In this document: in pieces, positions 57,516 to 64,000 of the stretch
How the letters are laid out: each line of letters opens with the position of its first letter
Numbering within the stretch: position 1 is the first letter of the stretch
DNA from: Phanerochaete sordida
Taxonomy: Eukaryota > Basidiomycota > Agaricomycetes > Polyporales > Phanerochaetaceae
Assembly: GCA_019973155.2 (NCBI GenBank)
Contig: BPQB01000038.1
Location: 124,001-188,000 of the forward strand
Length of the DNA stretch: 64,000 nucleotides
Direction of reading: 5' to 3'
Notes under the pieces: model-generated
The model's database searches: none
Seen by the model: only the letters and a program-made list of their open reading frames with translations
What the model was told of the DNA's origin: nothing
Made by a program: the position numbers and the translations under genes

Positions 57516-60256
57516 CTACAAGAACGCCTGCGCCTGTAGCTTCCATATCCTCGCATATTCCCCATCCGCCCTGAGCAGCTGCTCGTGTGTGCCAAACTCC
57601 ACTATCCTTGAGTCGTCCATGTATCTGACAGGCACGATCAGCTTTTCCTTTGGAACAATGCCCAGGGCGGTGGAAGGCTCACAATATAAGGTCTGCATGC
57701 CTCGTGAGGTTGCCAAACCGGTGCGATGAGAAGATCATCGTCTTGTTTCCTCGCAACTCGCGCAAACGAACAAAGAGGTCTGCGCGCACGATGAGTCAAG
57801 GGCAACGACACGGGAGGCAGATCGGGCGTACCATGCTCTGCGGTAGGGTCCAAGGACGCGCTCGGCTCGTCGAAGAGCAGGAGACCGACCTGCGAGTCTT
57901 CAGACACAACGGAGCGCATGAACGTCCGAGACCTAGAACACAATCAATACCAAAGACTTCGCCAAGAATTATCCAGCGACCCACAGTGCTAGCCTCTGCA
58001 TCTGCCCACCACTGAGCCCCATCGTCGCCGTCGCAGCCATGTTCCCGGCCGCGCGCACGGAGTTGTAGTCGACAGGGCGGCCGAAGAGCGTCTTCGTGCC
58101 CTCCGGCAGCCCGCTGTAGTGGTCCGTGACGGGGCGCTCGAGGTACGTGTCGAATCCGTCGGGGAGGCGGTCGATGAGCGTCTCGGACCCGCCGAGCTGC
58201 GCCGCGAGCCGGATCCGTGCGTCGTCGTCCGCATGCGCGGGGTCGCCGAGCGCGATGTTGTCGCGGATCTGCCGCGGGTCAGTGTTGGGAAATAAATTAG
58301 AGAGGGAAGAGCGTACGGAGAGCGGAAAGTGCGTGTAGTCCTGGAAGAGCACGGACACGGCCTGCCGAAGGTCTGCGAGCTTCAGGGTGCGAATGTCCTT
58401 CCCGTCGAGCAGGATTTGGCCCTCAGTCGGGTCATAGAGACGGATCATCAACTTCAGAATGGTGCTCTTGCCTGAGCCGTTTGCGCCCACGATAACCTAC
58501 GAATAGCATCAGCTAAGCGCCAGATGACGCAGCGGGGCACGCACGCAAAGCTGGCCCATGTTCAGTTTGAATGACACGTCCCTCAGCGCGAAATCCTGTG
58601 CGCCGGGGTAGAGGAACGAGACATTTCTGCGAAATGTATGTGGGTTGGGACGTCAGCAAAGGCGTGAATACACTCACTGGAACTCGACGGTAACGCCCGC
58701 GTGCACTTTCTGAGTGTCTTCAGGGAATGGCGTGTCGCCATCTGGGATCCTGTTCGGAATGTGTGCCACCTCGTACAACTTGCGCACTGTCGCCAGCTGA
58801 TCCGCAATCGACCCTGTCTGCTCGAGAAAGTGACCAATGGACCACGTCAGGTTGCTCGTGTTCTCCTGGATGAGGCTCAGCGAGGCGAGCGAGACCGGAA
58901 TGGAAGCCGGGTACTGCACTGCCCGCAGTGCAAAGGCGATCTGTGCTCGTCGGGTCAGTTACGTGGTCGGCAGGACACAAATAGTGTCGGCGGACCTGCG
59001 GCAGCTCGCTGATGGAATCCCTGAGGAACATGCCGACGCCGAGCTGCTCCCTGTTCCGGTACTCCCGGTACGTCTCGAAAAAGTCGTCCGCGTAGTCGCC
59101 AACGCGGCCGAGCGCACGCTTAAACACTGTAATTAAATCGCTGTCAGTGACACGAAAAGGTCCGAAACAGTCTCGGACGTACTCGCGGTAACGTGCTCGG
59201 CCATGTTGCCCGCGACGAACTCTTTGCGGTGCTCGAGGTCGTTTACGACACGCTTCAGGCCTTGCAGCTTGACGAAGTCCTTGCTCTTCGTCGTCGCGGC
59301 CCAGACTGCCCGACAATCGCCGATGAGTCTAAGCGAAATATCCAACCGACAAATGCCGCACCTCCGCCGCTATGCAGTGAGCCCCGCTGCCACTGCATCC
59401 ATTGCACGAGCTCCGGTGCGAAGCTCACGACGGCAAGCAGCGTCCCGTCCTGTTGACCCTTGAGCACGCGCGCGAGCACGGAGGTCTGCGAGATGACTTT
59501 GATGGCCGTCGTCAGCAGACCAGAGAGCATGGTGAACGTGCCCCAGGCGACGCTCTGGCCGTTGACGTGAGACGCCGAGTCGAGCTGGCGCTGGACGGAC
59601 GGGTCCTCAAACGTGGGCACGTCCAGTCGCGCACGCGCGGCGAAGAGGTGCACGGAGTAGTGCTGCTTGAGGCGCGCCTTTAGAGGGACGGTAACGTGAC
59701 TCTTGGCGTATTTCAGCAGCCGGGTCAGGATCCTGCAGACCCACATTCCAAACGTGACTCGGAGCAGAAGCTCCTTGTCGACCGTTCGTGAGTCTACGGC
59801 AGTTTGTACCTGTCTCCGTTAGCGTTAGCTGAGGCATATTGTGAATTAATTTGGGGGGGTCTACTGACGATGCTCAAGAGCTGGCCCTTGTACCTGTGAC
59901 GTATCAGAAAAAATGTAAACTTGGAACAGCGTCATGATTGAGACGTACCATAGTACGGCCGCGGGTACGAGCGCGCCGATGAGCTCAAGTATCAAATACA
60001 GAGCTAGAAGGAGCCAGCAGCTGCGGATGCTCCCGATGTCTTTGACCATGCGCCAGACATAGGGGAGTGTTTGCCTGAGGGTCAGAAAGCGTTCCAGCCG
60101 CGAGAGACCTGGCAGTCGCTCTAGCTCAGGTACCTTTTCCTCGTACAGGTCCCATACTCCGAGGCGAGTATGTTTGACGCGCTTCGTGTCCTCGGGGTTA
60201 AATACGCCCTTCCGTGAGGTAATTCTGCGACTTGCGCCGCGCCTTCTGCCGCCCAT
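57516..60256 (-). CDS. ABC half-transporter (one membrane domain, one ATPase domain)
   Basis: ATP-driven transporter of the ABC exporter fold. About ten exons on the minus strand. It starts MGGRRRGASRRITSRKGV with a soluble N-terminus, then a type 1 membrane domain (for example CWLLLALYLILELIGALVPA and WGTFTMLSGLLTTAIKV). The nucleotide-binding domain has Walker A GANGSGKST, Q-loop VLFQDYTHF, signature LSGGQMQR, Walker B LLLFDEPSASLDPT and an H-loop IFSSHRFG. The protein ends LQAQAFL. Between the Q-loop and the signature lies an extended segment of about 90 residues, including TKTLFGRPVDYNSVRAAGNM, longer than in most exporters. Half-transporters work as dimers (known family). Substrate and membrane are unknown. 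It is divergent from the copper-fist gene with 429 bp between start codons. Confidence 0.85.
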
Positions 60257-60685
60257 ATGAGTCTATGCGTTAGTCAGGTATCCCACGCAGTGCAAGAGGT
60301 AGAGGTTCGAAGCAAAGAGGGCGAAAAAAGCTGCAGAGGTATTTGTAGGCGGGTCCACGTCGCAGGCGGCAAGTACGCCACGAAGTTCAACCTGGCGCTT
60401 GCGGGGCACGTTTAGCGCCAGGAGGACCAAAGCGGTCGGCGCCAAACATAAGAAGTAAGACATACCGTTTATGGTAAGGCACCGCTCCGGTGTTCCAGCC
60501 CTCAGCCTCAGACGCCCGAAACTATGCCTTAGCCTCTGCGTTCACAGGCACCCTGCCTCCGCCCCGCCCCTCCTGCTCTCTCAGAACCTACGCCGCGATT
60601 GTGCACCCGGAACCCATCTACGGACAAGCTTGTAGCTATACCACAGGGTCAGGCAGATTGGTGATTAGTATTATGCGACGTGAAG
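60257..60685. other. Divergent intergenic region, ABC transporter/copper-fist
   Basis: This region carries the promoters of both genes. A 66-codon minus-strand frame (60263-60463) with a hydrophobic start was not accepted as a gene. An upstream ATG at 60673 of the copper-fist leader lies at its end just before the next gene. Confidence 0.4.
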
Positions 60686-60764
60686 ATGGTGCGTCCAGCC
60701 GTCGCTCTGCCGCACTGGCCGTGGCTGATAATGAGGCGTCACCCCTCTAGGTGTTCGTCAATGA
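60673..60764 (+). promoter_or_regulatory. Upstream ORF overlapping the copper-fist start codon
   Basis: An ATG at 60673 precedes the main ATG at 60686 in another frame. After splicing of the first intron (60689-60750) it would encode only nine codons, MRREDGVRQ, ending at a TGA at 60762-60764, so it overlaps the main start. Such a uORF could lower translation of the copper-fist protein; this is inference. Confidence 0.5.
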
Positions 60765-62181
60765 CAAGAAATATGCCTGGTATGTGCGTGTTGCTACCGA
60801 CATTGCACCGTCAATTGAACAGAATCCAGTGAATCTTGCATAAAAGGTCACAGGTCGTCTTCATGCGGTCACGCCGACCGCCCCCTCTTTGAAGTCAAGA
60901 AGAAGGGCAGACCCGTTTCCCAATGCGATAAGTGCAGAGAACTGCGCAAGACCAAGCGCATGCACTCCAAGTGCCAGTGTGCTACGGAGAAGGCAGACAA
61001 GAGCAACATGAAGCAGCTCGCTGGCAAATGTATGGAAACATACCGGATTATCTGATAACAGGGTCTCACCGTTATCCCACAGCGAAGCGATACATACCCA
61101 TCCTCCCTGCGTTACCTAACGGACTCAAAGATACATACCCTAAGAACGATGACCCCTTAATGTCAGACCCGAAGTCGAGAGGTGCGTACATTGGGCATCC
61201 ACACACCTGGGATGAACTAACGCAGCGCCCTCAGTCGATAATCTTCTCAATCCCTGCCACTGCAAGGACATATACAGCTGTAGCTGCAACAACGAATGCG
61301 CGGCAGGCTGCTCTGGTCTGGATACCTTGGCCAAGGCTGCGGCATTATGCTGCGGCACCCTAGACAAGGCTCCTTCGGACCCATCCCCACAAATCCCGAT
61401 GCCCCAGGAGGGCGGCTGCTGCCAAAAGACGCCGCCTGCGTCTGTTCCGTCTAAACGCCCTCGTCGACATTCGTCATCGTCACCAGACGAAGACGACCGG
61501 GCCCGTCGTGGCCCGTCGCTGCCGCCTCTACATCTCCCCGAGCCGCTCGAGGCGCCGCCCGTCTTCCCGGTCATCCCCCCACTCAGCAGCGTTGCGTCCA
61601 TCGCGGGCACAGGCTGCACGTGCGGCTTCGACTGCACCTGCCCAGGCTGCGAGGAGCACCGCGGACCCTCGCAGGCCGCCAACGCCGCAGACTGCCCCGA
61701 ATGCGGGCATTGCACCGACAACACACACGGGCTCGAGCTGCCCTCGTCGACGGGCTTCGGCTCGTCGCTTCCCGCACTGCGCGTGCCGTCCCCGGCGTTC
61801 GCGCCGGCCCCGAGCTTCCTCGACGCGTTCTTCGCGCGCGCCGCGGCGACCATCCCGCCGCCGCCGAGCCAGCGCGCGGGCTTCTCCGCGTTCTCGTTCG
61901 ACCCGCAGAACGTGACGGTGTACCCGCCGGGCCTGTTCGCGGGCGAGCGCGCGCGCCTCGACGCGCACGGCCCCGCGTTCGGGCTCGTCCGCCTCCCGAA
62001 GCTCGAGTGCTGCGCGGGCAAATGCGGGTGCGCCGGCGACAGCTGTGGGTGTGGCCAGGACTGCAATGGTTGCTGCGCTGTGCATGAGGGTGGGGAGCGC
62101 AGGGCGTCGGAAGAACGCAGCCAGCACGGTGAGCAGGTCGCGGGTTCTTCCACGGTGCGTAGTTGTTGCGCAACGTCGTAA
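60686..62181 (+). CDS. Copper-fist transcription factor (Cuf1/Mac1/Ace1-like)
   Basis: Copper-sensing DNA-binding regulator of metal homeostasis. Five exons: 60686-60688 (only the ATG), 60751-60779, 60830-61029, 61083-61181 and 61235-62181, giving 425 residues. The spliced N-terminus MVFVNDKKYAC plus CIKGHRSSSCGH, RPLFEVKKKGRPVSQCDKC and RMHSKCQC is the zinc- and copper-binding copper-fist domain with its R-G-R-P-like minor groove motif (here KKGRP). A Cys-rich cluster CHCKDIYSCSCNNECAAGC lies near residue 120. Further clusters CTCGFDCTCPGCEEH and CCAGKCGCAGDSCGCGQDC lie later, as in copper-regulated activation domains. The middle is Pro/Ser-rich with a basic KRPRRH patch. The ABC transporter divergently transcribed from the same region is a possible target. 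Confidence 0.93.
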
Positions 62182-62527
62182 TAAAATGTATGTACCTTAG
62201 CTCAATGTGGACTGGTTTTGGATTTGTATGGTGACTCTTGGTTTAAAGCTGTCGAGCGTGCTTTTCTTGGGCTTCTTCATGTTGTATTACTATTGCGCTT
62301 CCCCTCTGTTGCTTCCGCCGGGACAGCAATCACCACTCAAATTTGTATGTTATTGTACAAGGTGAACACAGTTTATCCCAGTTTATCACACAACAGCGGC
62401 GCAAGTGACGGCGAGGTCTAGATCTGGATCGTCGCCGCACGTACAAGCCGATTCCATCCAAATGTAAGAGAAGATAGCCTCTGAACCATTCGCAAACGGT
62501 TCCCTTGCTTCAGCGGAGTCTGGCCGT
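62182..62527. other. Convergent 3' region
   Basis: This 346-bp gap between the copper-fist stop and the secreted protein's stop is fairly AT-rich and probably holds two 3' UTRs. No other feature was seen. Confidence 0.45.
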
Positions 62528-62844
62528 CTACGACTCGCAGTACTACACCCTGGGTCAGCTCATCAAGGAAGAGTGGACCAGCATCAAAAGTCACGTACTG
62601 CGTACGCGCCGCTGAACACGCCGCTGGGCAGGTTGAACGTGCCGGTTTGGGGCGAGCCACAGTGCGTGTTGGAGCAGCAGGGGTAGTCCTGGTGCATGGC
62701 GTCCGTCTTTCCCTCGCTGTCCACCATTTCACCATTGAGCAGGCAGTACGCCGGCGGAAGGCACATCTGACGCCCCTCAAGCGAAGTGGGGACGGCTCCG
62801 GTGAGGCCGAGGACGGCGAGGACGGCGAGGAGGGTGAGCTGCAT
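62528..62844 (-). CDS. Small secreted six-cysteine protein with knottin-like spacing
   Basis: Two exons, 62844-62599 and 62542-62528, joined by a 56-bp intron with donor GTACGTGA and a CTGAC branch-point-like motif, give 86 residues. The N-terminus is a signal peptide (MQLTLLAVLAVLGLTGA, cleavage near A17). Cysteines lie at 28, 34, 56, 57, 62 and 84: C-x5-C-x21-CC-x4-C-x21-C. The last cysteine comes from the five-codon final exon (YCES). Without the intron the frame would end VRDF and lose that cysteine. The order resembles the inhibitor cystine-knot framework, though loop lengths are long. Function unknown; small cysteine-rich secreted proteins are common in wood-decay and symbiotic fungi. 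No hydrophobin pattern (eight cysteines). Confidence 0.75.
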
Positions 62845-64000
62845 GCCTGGAGCGCAGGAGTCAGCGAATTGCGCGCGGTGTAGAGCGAAGAGCGTACTGT
62901 AGTGCGTTTGAGTAGAGAGAGAAGGGCGGTGCGCAGCTGAGGTGCTGTTGTGGATCTAGCTTGGGCAGAGGCCTTTTATCCTCTGCGCGATCCATGCCCA
63001 CGAGGTTGTGCGAGGAGGCCTGGACCAGCTGTGGCAGCGAGCACGGCCATGGGACCTCAATGTACCTCGCTTTCGCCGACGTGAAGCGGGCTTTCAGGGC
63101 GGTGTGAGGCACACCTGCCTGCGTTGAGCCTGGAGTCAGCACAAGGGCTGCGTAGAACAGGGAAATTAACGTCCTTCTCGGAGCGCAGCCGTCCTTTTGG
63201 GCATCTCTGCGGCGGCGCCCTGCGTCGCCCGACGATGGGTAGGACACGTCTGCGACAGCTCGGAGGGGTCGAGGCCTGGGTTCTTGATTCCTGCGCTCCC
63301 AGTTCCTGAATACCGAGATATAAGGCAAAGCGGTGGCTGAAGATGCCATCAAAGGAGACGCCAAAGACCAAACCTCCTTCTAGACGTCCACCGCAAGGTA
63401 TCTTTCCGTGCATATTTCTAAGCCTGAGTACTCAGTAAAGGACATCGAATGACAGCACAGAATAACTGACCACACCAGCTGTTACAAAACATAGGGAAAA
63501 GATAGCAGAATATCTCGCGAGGGATGCGATGGTTCGACGGGAAAGTTGGGAGCGGTGATAGCGGATTCGCGTGTCCTGCATGCACGGTCCCGGCCCACGT
63601 CGCTCTTGAGTCGGATACAGCGGTTGAATCTCCAAAGCTAAGAATATCCCTGAGGTGGTAAATCTCTCAACGTTCCATCGAGGGCCGAGACCTGGACCAG
63701 ATTAATCAATGTCCTGGTGCTCTGTTCGCCTCCGTCAGGCAACGTTACGGCCGCATCGAGAATTCGCCTGTCGGTGCAGTGTCGACACCGTCCCCGCGAG
63801 TCAGGCATTTATCGCGCACGGCTAAAGATGAGAGCGTATAAGAGATCGAAAAGGTAGGAAGAGGCCTCGTTATTCTGCCTTCTCGACGAGAAAGAAAGTG
63901 GTTCGAGTTCAAGTGACCCCCCGCGTGGCCGTGATGCTATAGGAGGCGCCCCAGCAAATATGGCCAAACAAATACCGCTCGAGGAACTAAACATGGGCAC
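62845..64000. other. Upstream region of the six-cysteine gene; nothing else recognised
   Basis: A TATA-like GATAAAAGG (minus strand, + positions 62972-62980) lies about 130 bp before the secreted protein's start codon. A 167-codon minus-strand frame at 62861-63364 covers this leader region but shows no domain. From 63.4 kb to the end only short frames were seen. The final 190 bp on the minus strand are open to the window edge, but I see no support for a gene. Confidence 0.45.

Noticed and set aside
60263..60463. 66-codon minus-strand frame with hydrophobic start
   Set aside because: It has no support beyond length and lies in the divergent promoter of the ABC transporter and copper-fist genes. 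It is not in frame with the transporter start.
62861..63364. 167-codon minus-strand open frame upstream of the secreted six-cysteine gene
   Set aside because: It covers the probable leader and a TATA-like element, shows no domain, and is not in phase with a sensible first exon.

Overview
The window is nuclear DNA from a filamentous basidiomycete, most likely an agaricomycete wood-decay fungus of the Polyporales type. This is inferred from many short introns (about 45-110 bp, mostly GTRNGY...YAG), GC-rich codon use, a FunK1-type kinase, a fungal F-box/LRR protein, a TRANK1-like TPR helicase, and a secreted alanine-rich protein of a kind I recall from mushrooms. No bacterial operon logic applies. 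The long open frames on the antisense of GC-rich genes are shadows.

Layout. 1-2.9 kb is a very GC-rich stretch with no believable gene. 3.36-7.44 kb (+) encodes the Ssn6/Cyc8 TPR corepressor. 7.45-12.0 kb is gene-poor, with a second GC-rich patch at about 8.0-8.6 kb. 12.08-14.8 kb (-) holds two unrecognised genes. 15.07-17.13 kb (+) encodes a secreted serine beta-lactamase-like hydrolase, convergent with a FunK1 kinase (17.46-20.19 kb, -). A very large UvrD/TRANK1-like helicase follows (20.85-29.22 kb, +). Next are RPAC1/AC40 of RNA polymerases I and III (29.60-30.86 kb, -), a tandem pair of flavin-reductase-like genes (31.37-34.06 kb, +), an unknown acidic/Arg-rich protein (34.31-35.50 kb, -), chorismate synthase (35.87-37.36 kb, -), a SAP30-like Sin3-binding protein (37.85-38.91 kb, +), a secreted Ala-rich protein (39.34-40.71 kb, +), Ku80 (40.95-44.08 kb, -), an Snf2/Sth1 remodeler ATPase (44.31-49.03 kb, +), an unrecognised small-exon gene (50.69-51.47 kb, +), nucleoporin Nic96/Nup93 (52.09-55.14 kb, +), an F-box protein (55.26-57.21 kb, -), an ABC half-transporter (57.52-60.26 kb, -), a copper-fist transcription factor (60.69-62.18 kb, +) and a small six-cysteine secreted protein (62.53-62.84 kb, -).

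The genes are mostly housekeeping and are not an evident cluster, but chromatin and transcription functions recur: Ssn6, SAP30, Snf2/Sth1, Ku80, RPAC1 and a copper-responsive factor. Divergent pairs sharing short promoters include FunK1/helicase, Ku80/Snf2, chorismate synthase/SAP30 and ABC transporter/copper-fist. The most interesting observations are the knottin-like cysteine spacing of the last secreted protein, the ATG-only first exon and overlapping upstream ORF of the copper-fist gene, a conserved 7-nt microexon in the duplicated flavoprotein genes, and a Ku80 that keeps a DNA-PK-binding-like C-terminus. Exon boundaries were read by eye from splice motifs and reading-frame continuity. 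For most genes the summed exon lengths divide by three.
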